DNA of 64,000 bases from Liriodendron chinense (Eukaryota > Streptophyta > Magnoliopsida > Magnoliales > Magnoliaceae), in the NCBI GenBank assembly GCA_003013855.2, contig ML058526.1, forward strand, positions 5,084,001-5,148,000, given 5' to 3'. The notes under the pieces are model-generated. The model was not told where the DNA came from. It saw nothing but the letters and a program-made list of their open reading frames with translations, and ran no database searches. The position numbers and the translations under genes were made by a program. Shown here piece by piece: positions 1-11,518 of this stretch; the first letter of the stretch is position 1, and each line of letters starts with the position of its first letter.

Positions 1-220
1 TAGCCATCCATTTAGTGGCTATCAAATGGGTAGTTATAAGTAAATAACTGTTGGCTGGAATGTTATTTTCTGAGTGCAAGTTTCATTTATTAGCCATCCA
101 CAGTTGGGTCAGTGATTTCAACGGTTTAGATTGTTATATAACTTTAAAATGTTTAGATTCGAAGAGTCGCCACCATTTTTGTTAAATGTTGCAAAAATAA
201 CATAAGAACCTAACCATGTG

Positions 221-804
221 TAGGCCTAGCAAGGAGTCATGTTGAACCAAGTTCATATTGTGTTAAAAAATGTGCTCCCCCAAACCCGCCGTTCACTTAC
301 AAGTCAAAATCTAGAAACCCAAACTTATTCGTTAATTTAATAGGTTACTCGCAACCCAATCTGTTTAACCTGTTAAATAAATGGACCGTTTCGAGTTGGG
401 TACAAATTGACCTTCCGAGGGCAGAAAGATAGAGAAGGGGCTTGATTCCACGGAGATATTGGGATGTGGGCATGTGAGGCCATGGGCAGAAAGATGGAGA
501 AAACTCTGAGAGAGAGAGAGAGAGAGAGAGAGAGAACTTTGAGAGAGAGAGAGAGAGTGAGTCTTATTGACAGTCTTAGCTTAGCTTAGGGTTTTCTCAC
601 CATACTAAGGGTAATTATCAAAATGACTTCACTAACGGATTAAATGGGTTTCGCAGGTGAAACACTGAAACGACCAGTTATGTTAACGAGTCTTAATGGG
701 CCAACTCATTAGTGACCCGACACAATAAGGTTGGACCCGAATATTGATTTTTTCGTGCGGGTTTCGTGTGAGTTGATGGGTCGTGTAGAATTTTGCCAGG
801 CCTA
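221..804. mobile_element. Old hAT-like element
   Basis: Inverted ends are TAGGCCTAGCAA at 221 and TTGCCAGGCCTA ending at 804, extendable outward by TG/CA. CATGTG (6 bp) directly flanks both ends. Inner arms carry degenerate runs such as AACCTGTTAAATAAATGGACC and GTGACCCGACACAAT. A (GA)n tract lies at about 508-556. Confidence 0.6.
508..556. repeat. (GA)n microsatellite
   Basis: Two GA runs separated by an ACTTT interruption, inside the hAT-like element at 221-804. Confidence 0.9.
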
Positions 805-2876
805 CATGTGAGTAAGAAGGGGAGCGGATTAGGTGAGACCCTGGATCCATCGAGCTAGGTGGGTGATGTGACCATAAATGTTACATATTTAGGCTCTATT
901 CCGATCATCATTAGGCTAGAAATCAAGCAAGATACTTAGATTTAGTGTAGGAAATATGTTCAATGGTTGGATCGCTCCATAACTTGTAAACTATGCTTAC
1001 ATCGTGATTTTTCGTGTTTTACAGGTTGTTGGCGGGCCACTTGTGTCTAGGAAGGTTTAGGATGATGAGAGAAGGGCTAAAGACACTTCATATAAGATTT
1101 GATTTAGGTTAAACGGCTTGGATCGACAGATTGATCATGGCGGCGGATTGAAGATGAATGGTTCATAGAGGTTTTCAATTTCGAACGGGCAGCGCACGCT
1201 GTCTACTGTGCGGCCCACTTTTGGACCACTTTTTTTATGCGATTTTAGAAAACCTGCAAACTCTTTTAAGATCATCAAATTATCTAACAAATAGCACTGG
1301 TTTCACGCCGATTGGAGTTTTGGATTGATCACAATGACCCGATGAACACAAACTACCCATTCAGCACCGACTTGGCTTTAGAATCCAGCCCGGTGGTCCA
1401 TCAGTGCTCAAATGAAGAATCCAAGCCATCCATCTAGTACATAATCAAAATTTCTACAAAATTCAATTAGAATTAGGTCAATCGAATGTGTATATTGGTT
1501 GCAGCGTTAAAAAGAAGTTGAAGTGTTCTGGAAAGTTCCACCTGCGCGAATCAGAAAGCGGTCTAAATTGCGAGATGTGTGCACCCAAATTATGGAATGA
1601 ATTAAGTCAATCCAAACCGTCTATCATATTAAGGGGATGTAGTTATACTAAGGTATTAATTTTGAGACACTTTTGATGTCTATACACACCGAAGTGAAGG
1701 ATGTAAGAATGACTGGTTCAGAAGGTATTAAAACTGTAAATTTGGGAGATGTCCGCTGATTTGATTGTGGGGCCCACTTCAGATGTGATATTGGAAATCT
1801 AACCCATCCATTATGAGGTTCACTTGATGATGAAGCCTTATATAAAATTTCAGAGCAATTCGACTGCTGGTTTAGTTACACAAAGTATAGTAAAATCAGT
1901 ATTGTTACTTGAATCCGAACTTAACTATAAATAAATGATTATGAAGAGTTTTAGGGCATCTTTCCAATTCATTTTTTAATAGAACAAGCTCTCCTCTCTT
2001 TTATAAAATCTCTTTTTCTCTTTTTATACTTAGAACTTTAAGATTTTAAAGTTTTCTACACTGAAGATTTAAATATTTACATTGAAGCTTGCTTGGATTT
2101 ACTTTAAGAATTTGTAGTTGGTTAGTTTTAAGTTGATTTCTTTTAGTTTAATTATGTTTTCTTCTTTAATTGTGTTTATGTTCTAAACCCTTCTAGCCAA
2201 GGTTAGAAGGAAAGCATGTGTGGACTGCTGAGTTAATGTGTGTGATAGAGTTATATGTTGAATGATGAGAGAAATCCATTTTGCATGAATTTCATGGAAC
2301 TAATCTGGGGTTTTTAATTCTCATGTAAACCCTTTACATGAGTATTGTTTAATCCTATATTTGATATATGAAAACTTAGATTTGATATATTTTTAGCCTG
2401 TCACATTATTTTTTTAGTGATCTCAAGGATCTCAAATGTTTATAATCCCTAAAGCTTAAGAATATGAACTTAACGATGCATGATAGGATGAATTTCTAAT
2501 CCATTGATTTCCTACGTGAATTTTTGTTATAATTGCAATATCTTCCTATTAAATGGACCATAGTAATACATTCTCGTTGAGTAATACTTCATCATATACA
2601 TTAATGAAGCACAAGACACATGTGGACCTTTGATGCCTTGGTGCTTTGATTTCTATTAATTAAACTCACTCAAACATTTATTCAATCTAACCCATCCATT
2701 AGTTAGATTAACCAATTCTTTTAGAATTTCTATTCTATTTTCTTAATTTGAGAGTGATTCTTACACGCCTTTATTTTCGCTCCTTGTGAATTCAACCTCG
2801 TACTCATCAAGTTAATTACTTGTGATCTCTTGTACTTGAGATAACATTTAGCTACATAGTTAGATAATAACCAGTG
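805..2876. other. Unassigned intergenic sequence
   Basis: No gene, structured RNA or recognisable repeat family was found. The sequence becomes AT-rich from about 1900 to 2860. The short ORF at 1488-1676 has no recognisable content. Confidence 0.5.
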
Positions 2877-3343
2877 GGACCTTGACTGTGGGGCTTACAA
2901 TGATGTATGTTCATTGAATCCATACCATCTAACCGTTTTGAAAGATTATTTTAAGTCGTTAAGAAAAAAAATTGAACTAGATCTAAATCTTATATAGACC
3001 ATACCACAGGAAATAGTGGTGATTGAATCCCCACCAACAAAAACTTTATGCGAGCCACAAGAGTGTTTATTAGCCATCCAACCTGTTGATAAGGTCATAA
3101 AAATTTAGATGAAGATACCACACAAACATCAGCTTGATCCAAAATTCTATGGCCTACAAGAAGTTTTTAATGGTCGATTACCATTGTTTCTTGTATTATG
3201 GTCCACATGGATCTGCTTCAATTTTTTGGATCATTCCCTAAAATGACCTTTCAATAAGGATGGACAACATGGATATAGTCACAAACATCACAGTGGGCCC
3301 CATAGTTAGGGGTCCCACCCACCTTGGTGGATCTAGGGTCTCA
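2877..3343. mobile_element. Hairpin-family element
   Basis: This stands as the family description for the window. Typical copies are 430-520 bp, with ends like GTGGGGCCCACCATGATGTA, then a run containing CCGTCCATCC, then AAGTGGACCACACCA and AGTGGTGATTGA; the right half repeats these in reverse complement. The loop of about 130 bp contains AAAAGTTTTGGATCAAG and ATCAACAGGTTGGATGG. Most of each copy could therefore fold as one long hairpin. No protein is encoded. Outer ends vary (GAGCGGATTAGGTG, GAAGCGGATTGCG, or none). This copy ends with CCCACCTTGGTGGATC. Confidence 0.7.
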
Positions 3344-3349
3344 CCAGGT

Positions 3350-3692
3350 AGATCCAAATCTCAGGGGGACCACACAAGATATATGGAAGTCTCACCGTTA
3401 AAAAATTCCTGGGCCGCAAAAGTTTTGGATCAAGCTACTGTTGTGTTTTCCCTTCATCCATGTCTGGGTGACCTTATCAACAGGTTAGATGGAAAATAAA
3501 CATTACAGTGGGCCTTAGGAAGTTTTTAATGATAGTTGTTCGATCACGAGTGTTTTCCTATGGTATGGTCCACTTGAAATTTGGATCTGCCTCATTTTTT
3601 GAAACATGCCCTAAAATGAAAGGGCAAAAGGGATGGACGGCGTGGATATACAACCTATACAATGAGGTAGGCCCCACGATCAGTGCCTCATC
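3350..3692. mobile_element. Hairpin-family element, left arm truncated
   Basis: It starts within the left arm (ATCCAAATCTCAGGGGGACC) and runs to GAGGTAGGCCCCAC. It follows directly on the previous copy, so one probably inserted into the other. Confidence 0.65.
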
Positions 3693-3942
3693 TACTAACC
3701 TCTTTGCCTTCCTTCTGCAGTGGAACCAAACTTCGATGAATGAGGACCATTGATCTATGTTGACACGCTTTGGATGCCCGTAGATCTGGCCTGTATTTTT
3801 TCTTTTTTCTTTTTTCTTTTTTTTATCAGATGGTATTTTGTGTGTACATGAACATGGTGGGCCTGAGTATTTTTTTCGGCTGCACAAAAAGGACGCAAGT
3901 TGCCTGCACCTTCGCCCTCGGACTATGAGTGAGGAGCTCATT

Positions 3943-4347
3943 CACTGTGGGGGCCCACCATGGTATATGACTTTTATCCATGTTATTCATTATTTTATTC
4001 TTTTAGGAGGGGGCTTATGCATTGAAGGGTATAAGCCCAGAATTGAAACACATCCAAAGCTCAAGTCCACCACACCATAGAAAATGGTAGAGATAATGGT
4101 GTTGAAGCTTTCTCAAGACCTACCCTCATAGAAATTGACTAAAGAATACAAATATCATCTTAATCCAAAACATCTGCAACCTTAGGAAGTTTTCAATTTC
4201 ATTGGCAGGCATTCAACTCCCCCGGTTTCAAATGGTGTGGTCCACTTGAGCTATTCATATGCTTCGATTTAGGCTCGTGTCTTAAATCGAGTGGGAAAAA
4301 TGAACGGGCAACATGCATAAAACACATATATCACAATGGGCCCATGG
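3943..4347. mobile_element. Hairpin-family element
   Basis: Ends are GGGGGCCCACCATGGTATAT and ATATCACAATGGGCCCATGG. The loop is shorter and diverged. Confidence 0.6.
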
Positions 4348-4807
4348 AGAAACCAAGGTAAAAGAGCAATCCATTATACCCATCAATATATTCCACTCAT
4401 GTTTAAGACATGATTTTGAAAAGGTTCTCATCCTACGGGAGTTTCAACACGCGAGATCCTGATGTAGGGAGTACAAGCCAGTCCACTAAAGGCTTCGGAG
4501 TTGTTGGGGAAGCACCAGATATCCTAGGCAAACTGAACAAGACCTCCCTGTGAGTTACCCCGCATCTCATAGGTCCCACAATGGGACCCACCCCATGGCC
4601 ATTCTACATCACGGACCCCACCTCGTGGCCATTCTACATCACACAGACCCCACCTCATGGGCCACCCCACCCCAGTGTGGAGATACACCTGCATCAAGTT
4701 TGGGGTTTGAGTCCCACAGGTGGTGAGATCCCACTATGGCGTGAGTGTGAGTGTGTGTGTGAGAGGTGCGTGTGTAAAAAAAAGAAGAAGAAGACATAAT
4801 TCTAAAA
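4348..4807. repeat. Spacer with a short tandem array
   Basis: Between about 4585 and 4665 a unit of the type ACCCCACCTCATGGCCATTC followed by TACATCAC is repeated about three times. A GT-rich stretch follows at 4741-4765. No gene was seen. Confidence 0.55.
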
Positions 4808-5035
4808 ACGAAGCAGATCCAAGACTTAAGTGGTCCATGGGTAGGAAACAATGGGATGGAAATGCTTTCCATTAAAATTGTCCTGGGGCCACCATGATAT
4901 TTTTATGCCATCTAAACTGGTCGTCGCTCTAGCTAGGACGAACTGAAAAGACAAATATTATATGTTCCCAAAAGGGATTTTTGGTGGGCATTTTCCCTAT
5001 GCTATGGTCCACCGTAGATGGACAGATGGATTCCT
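4808..5035. mobile_element. Hairpin-family fragments
   Basis: A left-arm piece (4812-4925, GATCCAAGACTTAAGTGG) and a right-arm piece (4970-5035, CTATGGTCCACC) remain, with the rest lost. Confidence 0.5.
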
Positions 5036-5128
5036 TGTAAATATATCAGTAGGTTTGATGTAGGGGCACAAGGAACTCCATCCATGTAGAACAATTTGTG
5101 TAGACAATCCCAATCTCTCAAGGAAGAT

Positions 5129-5850
5129 AGCGGATTAGGTGAGACCCCGGCCTCACCCAAGATGGTGGGGTTATTGTCGGGTGCACCTTGATGTATGTAT
5201 TGTAAATCCATGCCTCCTTCCATTTTTCCATATCATTTTAGGGCATTATCCAATTACCAAGTGGACCATAAGAAATAGCGGTGATTGACCGTCCTCCCAT
5301 TAAAAACTTCTCAAGCCACACCTTAATCTTTCTGTAGTATTTCTTTACCTTCCAATCCGTTGATGAGGTTGAAGGGAAAAATAACTATCAGCTTGATCGA
5401 AAGCTTTTGCAGCCCATCAATGGTCGATCAACACTATTTGCTATGGTATGGTCCACCTAATAATTAGATTTATTTCATTTTTTGGATGATGTCATCAAAT
5501 GATCTTGAAAAATGGATGGACGGTGTCCATACATAATACATACATCAAGATGGGCCCCACGGTAACCCCATGGCAAGGGCCTCACCATCTAATAATTGGA
5601 TTAGGTGGTGCGACCCTTACCGTGGGGTTACCATTTAGCCCTTAAAGGTCAATCAACATTGTTTCCTATGGTGCGGTCCACCGGATAATTGGATCTGTTT
5701 TAATTTTTTAATAATGTCATAAAATGATTAAAAAAAAAAAAAGAATGGCTGAAGTGGATACATAATGCATACATTAAGGTGGACCCCATGGTAACCCCTC
5801 GCTAAAAGTCACACCATTCAAGATCAGGCCGGGGTCTCACCAAATCCGCT
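5129..5850. mobile_element. Hairpin-family element with GCGGATTAGG ends
   Basis: The outer inverted repeat is AGCGGATTAGGTGAGACCCC at 5129 and its complement (GGGGTCTCACCAAATCCGCT) ending at 5850. The inner region has a duplicated right arm (two copies of CATCAAG/TTAAG plus GGGCCCCA/GGACCCCA), which explains its 722-bp length. Confidence 0.75.
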
Positions 5851-6378
5851 CTCTTGGGGAATTTTTATTGCAATAGCCTTGGGGTGGGGCTATTCTTACT
5901 AAAAGTCCAATTTCTCATGAGGCTCATCTTTTTTAGCCTTTTCACGCGAAATTGTAAACTTTTGCTTTGGGTCGAATAAGCCCCTCTAACCACCTTCTCC
6001 AGCGTATGACCATAAAGAGGTAGAAGCCCTCTTTGGGGTGGATGGGTGCTCCACTTGTGGGACCCACCATGTTGTATATGTTTCATCCATGCCGTCCATC
6101 TTTTTTTCTAGGTCATTTTAAGCTTTGGGCCCCATTTTGGACCAGATCTAAATCTCAAGTGGGCCATACCACAACAAACAATTGGGATGGGAATGTCCAC
6201 TGTTGAAACTTTTTTAGGCCCACCTTGATGTTTACTTGTCATCCAATCTTGTTGATATGGTTAAATAGACCTATATAAAGGGATCACACAAATATCAACT
6301 TGATTTAAAGGCCTTGTGGGCCCCACTATAAGAAAATAGTGAGGGCAGTGATGCCAACCGTTGAAGCCTTCCTTAGGC

Positions 6379-6474
6379 TCAGGGGGAACCCACAGTGCTT
6401 AGGGGAAATCCACTGTGCCAGGGGGAACCCACAGTGCTCATGCGGAATCCACAGTGCCCAGGGGGAACCCACAG
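6379..6474. repeat. Minisatellite, five units of 19-20 bp
   Basis: Units of the form CAGGGGGAACCCACAGTGC alternate with variants such as TTAGGGGAAATCCACTGTGC. The young retroelement inserted at its right edge, and a matching unit (CCAGGGGGAGAATCCATAG) resumes at about 8852. Confidence 0.75.
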
Positions 6475-6756
6475 TGTAACGCCCCCACAAACACTGTACA
6501 GATATTGTCCGCTCTGGGCACGCACGCGCGCCCGCACGGTTTTGGTCCCGAGGTTTCCCCCCAAAACGCGTCTGTACAGGGAAGGTGAGAACCGCACATA
6601 TAGCCCAGAATCAGCGCGCTCATCCATCCGATGTGGGACTAACCTCACCCAGGCCCTACCAACTGGAGCGCTATTTTCGAAGCCCGACCAGTCCCCAACG
6701 GGGACCCGGATGCAACCCACGCTCGGACCACAGCCAGGCTGCACTGGGGCGCTAAA
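6475..6756 (-). repeat. 3' LTR of the young retroelement
   Basis: This is the 282-bp partner of 8563-8844. Its minus-strand upstream side (6757-6775) is the G-rich polypurine-like tract expected before a 3' LTR. Confidence 0.86.
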
Positions 6757-6787
6757 ATCCCCCACCCTCAGGGCAGAGCCGCCCTCG

Positions 6788-6837
6788 GCTCTGATATCAC
6801 CTGTAACGCCCCCACAAACACTGTACAGATATTGTCC
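6788..6837 (-). repeat. Stray LTR end plus primer site inside the retroelement
   Basis: A second copy of the last 36 bases of the LTR (6802-6837) is followed on the minus strand by a primer site with one change (TGATATCAGAGC, 6788-6799), only 31 bases from the real 3' LTR. It looks like a template-switching or recombination scar in the ancestor of this copy. Confidence 0.7.
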
Positions 6838-7449
6838 AAGGCTTTTAATAGGTTCGTATTTAACGACCCGACTTCTAACACTCTACCTTGTTGGGCTTTC
6901 TTCAATTGGCTTGAATGTCTTTGGCATTTCCAAAGCTATTACTAAAGATCTAAAGAATATGGTTTATATCATTCTACTCTCGTTTCATCTCCTTTAAAAT
7001 TAAATTAAAATGAATGTAGACTTGCAAGTGGAAAGCTACCGAAAATTGCAAAGCTACCGATAGTGATTCATATCCTAAAGTTATTCTGTATTTGAATGAC
7101 TGCCTTTACGGAAGATGCATTGCAAGGAGAATGCATCATACTTAGTTCAGAATCGCTTGCATACTAAGACATTGGTATCTATGGTTATAGAAAGGAGTTG
7201 AAAATGATGTGTGTTACATTCGATTTCAAGGATGGGTGTGACTTTATAGGGAGAGATCGAATTCTACTAGAAGGAAGGGCTCTTCTATGGTTCCGACTTA
7301 TGCACTTTAATCAATTCTAGCTTTAACTCACTAGATGATCTATACACTACCTGTACAGAGAAATTTTGGGTAAAATGGGCCAACGAGCTGTAACAACCTG
7401 GGTCGCACCATGATCATTTCATGCCATCAACATTTGGTCCATTAACTCA

Positions 7450-7973
7450 CTACATGAGCAACATACTTGCATTGAGTTGAACCATTGGCTTTCCATTGAT
7501 TTCAACGATACGACCACCCATTAAGAGGATTAATCTGATTCGCCTTAGTTGAAGCATGTGAAAGTTCTTGTGAACATTTCTATTTGAATTGGGTAACCAT
7601 ATCTGTTTAGCTGTTGTAGTCTTTCTTGGAGTGCCCAAAACTTCTCACACTTGAAGCAATTCAACGAACGGGATCGACTACCCTGATGGTTTCTCCTTGT
7701 GACCCAAGTTCTTCGATCTATAGATGATGGCCTACCTTGTCAACTTCACTTCCTGTACTTGGCAAGGGTGGTGATCCTATTCTTATCTGGTACATTGAAT
7801 GATACACCCTCTAGTCCATTACCATTTCTTTCTACACCTTTAAGTAAATCAAGACTCTCGATTGGTGTATTGCGGACAATATCTCCAACTTCAAATCCTT
7901 CACTAGATGATGATAATGATCTTTTTTCTATGACCACTAGAGGAACTTTCCCTGGGCCTAAGGCCTTTACCAA
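7450..7973 (-). pseudogene. Gag-like remnant with degenerate CCHC zinc knuckle
   Basis: The minus strand contains CFKCEKFGHSKKDY (about 7618-7670), a CX2CX4HX4C knuckle in which the last Cys has become Tyr, preceded by an Arg/Ser-rich run. Short ORFs on both sides (75 and 62 codons) are in different frames. No protease, integrase or reverse transcriptase was seen in the rest of the 1.8-kb interior. Confidence 0.5.
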
Positions 7974-8548
7974 CTATCTTCGACAACCCCTAAGGGTGAG
8001 TAACAAGTCTCTAATTACTAGTAGTCAAGCTAGCACGGAAGGACGGTTATAGTAGGTCTGAGCCGGATACATCGATTTCTTGCCTGGCAGGGCAGAAAGT
8101 TCGTCGTATCATTTCTTAATCCTAGTGCAATTCGGTCTGCTGCTCTGCCAAGCAGTGAGTCCATTAATACCTACCAGGATTTAGAACTTAGATCAAACCG
8201 CGAATACTTCGCTCATTTGTAGTTCCACCATTCCGTGTTCTCAATCGTAATAAGTCCTAAGGGAAATGGTCCTAAGGAACGTGCTGGTAGAACTAGCGTT
8301 CAAGGCGATGGATACCTACATTTCCAACGAACCTAAAGGGTTATCTAAACCAAAACAATTACCCTAAGAGTTTTCAAAGGAGCCTAGAATCCAAGTCTCA
8401 TCGTCGGTAGGTACCCTATACCATAGGAATTTTCTAAACCCAAGAGTATCTCTCTCAAGTATAAAATCATAATCCTAAATGTCCCAACATCCTATCATTG
8501 TGCTTTGTATAATTCTCATCCCCAAGATCCTGGTTATCTCAATACTCC

Positions 8549-8560
8549 GCTCTGATACCA
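8549..8560 (-). other. Primer-binding site (initiator Met tRNA)
   Basis: The minus strand reads TGGTATCAGAGC, two bases inside the 5' LTR. This 12-mer is the widely used plant retrotransposon site complementary to the 3' end of initiator tRNA-Met. Confidence 0.85.
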
Positions 8561-8562
8561 CC

Positions 8563-8844
8563 TGTAACGCCCCCACAAACACTGTACAGATATTGTCCGC
8601 TCTGGGCACGCACGCGCGCCCGCACGGTTTTGGTCCCGAGGTTTCCCCCCAAAACGCGTCTGTACAGGGAAGGTGAGAACCGCACATATAGCCCAGAATC
8701 AGGGCGCTCATCCATCCGATGTGGGACTAACCTCACCCAGGCCCTACCAACTGGAGCGCTATTTTCGAAGCCCGACCAGTCCCCAACGGGGACCCGGATG
8801 CAACCCACGCTCGGACCACAGCCAAGCTGCACTGGGGCGCTAAA
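8563..8844 (-). repeat. 5' LTR of the young retroelement
   Basis: This is a direct repeat of 6475-6756 with GC-rich content (runs such as GCACGCACGCGCGCCCGCAC). It differs from its partner at about 8701 and 8825. It lies next to the primer-binding site, so it is the upstream LTR on the minus strand. Confidence 0.88.
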
Positions 8845-9102
8845 CACAGGGCCAGGGGGAGAATCCATAGTGGACGTCATTATCCCAACTGTTTCTTATG
8901 GCATGGCCCATATGTGATTTGGATCTGTCTTAGAGTTGGGCCCATGGCCTAAAATGATACGGCAAAAAGGATGGACGGCGTGGATGTAACATATGTATCA
9001 TATTGGGGCCCCTTTGTAACGTCCAAGAGGGCTTTCGCCTCTTCATGGAGGAGCAAGTGGTTAGAGGGCTTTCGCCCTATTGAAGTGACGTCACCAACTT
9101 CT

Positions 9103-9555
9103 ATGGGCCCCACCATGATGTATGTGTTGTATCCACACCGTCCATCCATTCGAAGAGATCATTTTTAGGGCATGATCTAAAGAATGAGATGGATCCAATT
9201 CTCAAGTGGACCCCACCAAAGAAAACAGTTGGGGCAGTGACGTGACTGTTGAAACCTTCCTAAGGCCCACCATGATGTTTATTTGAGATCCAACCTGCTC
9301 ATAAGTTCACAGTATAGACATGGAAGAAGGGAAAACACAAATATCAGCTTGATCGAAAACTTCTGTGACCCCAATAAGTTTTTAATGGTAGGACATCAAT
9401 CTCCACTATTTTCTTTGGTGAGGTCCACTTGAGCTTTAGATATGCTTCATTCTTTGGCTCATCCCCTAGAATGGTCTCTCCAAATGAATAGATGGCATGG
9501 ATGTAACATACGCATCATGGTGGCTGGCGCCTATGGTAGAGCCCATTTGTAACGC
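9103..9555. mobile_element. Hairpin-family element
   Basis: The left end is GGGCCCCACCATGATGTATG and the right end is GCATCATGGTGGC. It adjoins the right arm of the inverted repeat pair. Confidence 0.75.
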
Positions 9556-9751
9556 CCAAGAGGGCTTTCTCCTCTTCTTGGATGTATCATAGGGGCATTT
9601 CCGACCGAAAGTTTTGCAACTTCTCATGAAATGTTAAAAAAGATTAGCCTCATAAGAAAATAAACTTTTAGTAAAAATAGCCCTACCTTAGGGCTGTTGC
9701 AGTAACACTGAGGGAGCTCACCACCCTCTGCCGAAGTGGATAGGTCCGTGA

Positions 9752-10180
9752 TTGTGGGGCCCACCTTGATGTATATGGATTACATCCATGCCGTCCATCA
9801 ATTTTGATAGCTCATTTAGGGCATGATACCAAGAAATGAAGCAGATCTAATTCTCAGGTGGACCACACTAGAGAAAACAATGGTGATTGACCATTAAAAA
9901 CTTGTTATGGGCCACAAAATTTTGGATCAAGATGATATTTGTGTGGTTCATCCATCCAGGTCTTTGTGACCTTATCAACAGGTTGGATGGCAAATAAACA
10001 CGTAGGTGGACCCGAAGAAATTTTTAATGGTAGGTATTCAATCACCATTGTTTCTGTGGTGTGGTCCACCTAAGATTTTGATCAGCTTCATTTTTTAGAT
10101 CATGGGCTAAAATGAGCTTTCAAAAAGAATAGATGGCGTGGACGTAAGGCACATGCATCACGGTGGGCCCATAGCTAGGG
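9752..10180. mobile_element. Hairpin-family element
   Basis: Ends are TGTGGGGCCCACCTTGATG and CATCACGGTGGGCCCATAG. Arms contain CAGGTGGACCACAC and GTGTGGTCCACCTAAG. Confidence 0.78.
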
Positions 10181-10214
10181 ATCCAATGTACCGGCCTTTG
10201 CCAATGGCAACAGT

Positions 10215-10690
10215 GGGTTGATTGGTGGGGCCTACCCTGGTGTATGTGACTACATCCATGCTGTCCATCCATATTGAAAGATCATTTTAGGCTATGAAAT
10301 TGAAGAAGATCCAAATCTCAGATGGACCATAGTTTAGGAAAGTGGTAATTGACCATTAAAAGCTTCTTGTTGGCTGTAAAATCTTTGAATCAAGATGATA
10401 TCTGTGTGGTATCTTTATCTAAGTCTTTGTGACCTTATCCGACCTTATCCATGGTTGGATGGCAAATAAACATTCTGGTGGAATCCATGATGGTTTTAAT
10501 GGTGAGGACATAGTCACGACTATTTCCTGTGGTGTGGTCTACCTAAGATTTTAGTCAGCTTCATTTTTGGGATGGTCCTCTAAAATGAGCTTTCAAAATG
10601 GTTGGACGGTGTGGATTTAAGGCACGTACAACACTGTGAGCCCCACAGTTAGGGGTCCCACATACCTAGGTGGATCCGGGGATCATCCGG
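10215..10690. mobile_element. Hairpin-family element
   Basis: It starts GGTGGGGCCTACCCTGGTG and ends CTGTGAGCCCCACAGTTAGG followed by CCTAGGTGGATCCGGGG. A CTTATCCGACCTTATCC microduplication lies near 10433-10452. Confidence 0.74.
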
Positions 10691-10886
10691 TGTATGCACT
10701 AAGCCGCTCCTTTTAAGGATCTTACTTGAATCAAGAAGAGAAATTCTATTTTTCACCTCCCAATCAACTGAACTGGCCCAATCAGGAAGGCAGCAGCAGA
10801 GGATCCAGATTCTAAGGTTAGCGGTCATTATCGAACCAAAGTCCCACGTGGCTTGGCTACTAATACTGTTAGTAGTTAGTGGTTGG

Positions 10887-11351
10887 TGCTTTGTGAGCCC
10901 CACCATGATGTATATGTTTCATCCATGCTGTCCATCCATTTTTCCATATCATTTCATGGCATTACCCGAAAATGAAGTAAATTCAAATCTCAAGTGGACC
11001 ACATCATAGGAAACTGGTGATTGAACGCCCACCATTAAAAATGTTTTGGGGCGCCATAGTTTTCTATCAAGCTGATATTTGTTTTTTTTTTTTTTTGGTT
11101 CCCTTCATGCAGGTCTGTATGACCTGATCAACATGTTAGATTTCAAATAAACATTATAGTGGGCCTGAGAGTTTTTTAATGGTGGACATTCAATCACTAC
11201 GGTTTACTGTGGTGTGGTCCACTTGAGATTTAGATCTGCCTCATTTCTTAGAACAAACCTTAAATTGATATGAAAAAAATGGACGAACAATGAAAAAATG
11301 GATGAACAATGTAGATAAAACACATACATCATAGTGGGGCCTACAAAGCAC
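10887..11351. mobile_element. Hairpin-family element with GCTTTGT ends
   Basis: The inverted ends extend outside the usual motif: GTGCTTTGTGAGCCCCACC at the left and GGGGCCTACAAAGCAC at the right, with a related outer stretch (AGTTAGTGGTTGG / CAGTAGCCAC). A poly-T run interrupts the loop, and a 17-bp repeat of the ATGGACGAACAATG type lies near 11280-11310. Confidence 0.74.
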
Positions 11352-11518
11352 TGACCAGTAGCCACAATGCAACTAGCCTAACCTTGTTGGATGATTCGGT
11401 GAGATTTGACCGGCCCATCTCTAACATGACCAACCAATCAAATCTCACCATGCTATCACGATGATGGCGAGGGCCTCAGCTACCTAATCCCCTGCCCACC
11501 TAACCCCTACCCTTTAGC

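Larger units (their letters stand above)
6475..8844 (-). mobile_element. Young non-autonomous LTR retrotransposon (gag-remnant type)
   Basis: Two 282-bp direct repeats (6475-6756 and 8563-8844) bound this 2370-bp element, and both outer sides carry the 5-bp target duplication CACAG (6470-6474 and 8845-8849). By eye the LTRs differ at about 2 of 282 positions. On the minus strand the 5' LTR is followed after two bases by TGGTATCAGAGC, the initiator-Met tRNA primer site, and the 3' LTR is preceded by a G-rich tract (GGGTGGGGGA). The interior holds only a broken gag-like zinc-knuckle trace and no pol. Such small elements (TRIM or TR-GAG class) are copied by enzymes from other elements. LTR ends are TTTAGC...GTTACA on the minus strand, so the 5' end is not the usual TG. 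Confidence 0.88.
6050..9020. mobile_element. Hairpin element split by the young retroelement
   Basis: Left arm 6050-6474 (GTGGGACCCACCATGTTG...) and right arm 8850-9020 (...GATGGACGGCGTGGATG, then GGGGCCCC) together make one hairpin-family element. The retroelement and minisatellite lie between them. Confidence 0.7.
5865..9708. repeat. Long inverted repeat pair (about 130 bp arms)
   Basis: The arm at 5865-5998 (CAATAGCC...GGGCTATTCTTACTAAAAG...CTCATGAGGCT...) is an inverted copy of 9587-9708. Next to both arms lies a shared inner motif (AGCCCTCTTTGGGG-like at 6028 and AAGAGGGCTTTCTCC at 9549). This may be the true termini of a larger composite element enclosing two hairpin copies. Confidence 0.65.

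Noticed and set aside
6395..6997. 200-codon open frame on the + strand
   Set aside because: It crosses the LTR, the G-rich tract and the stray primer site of the minus-strand retroelement and has no protein family signature; it is a by-product of GC-rich LTR sequence.
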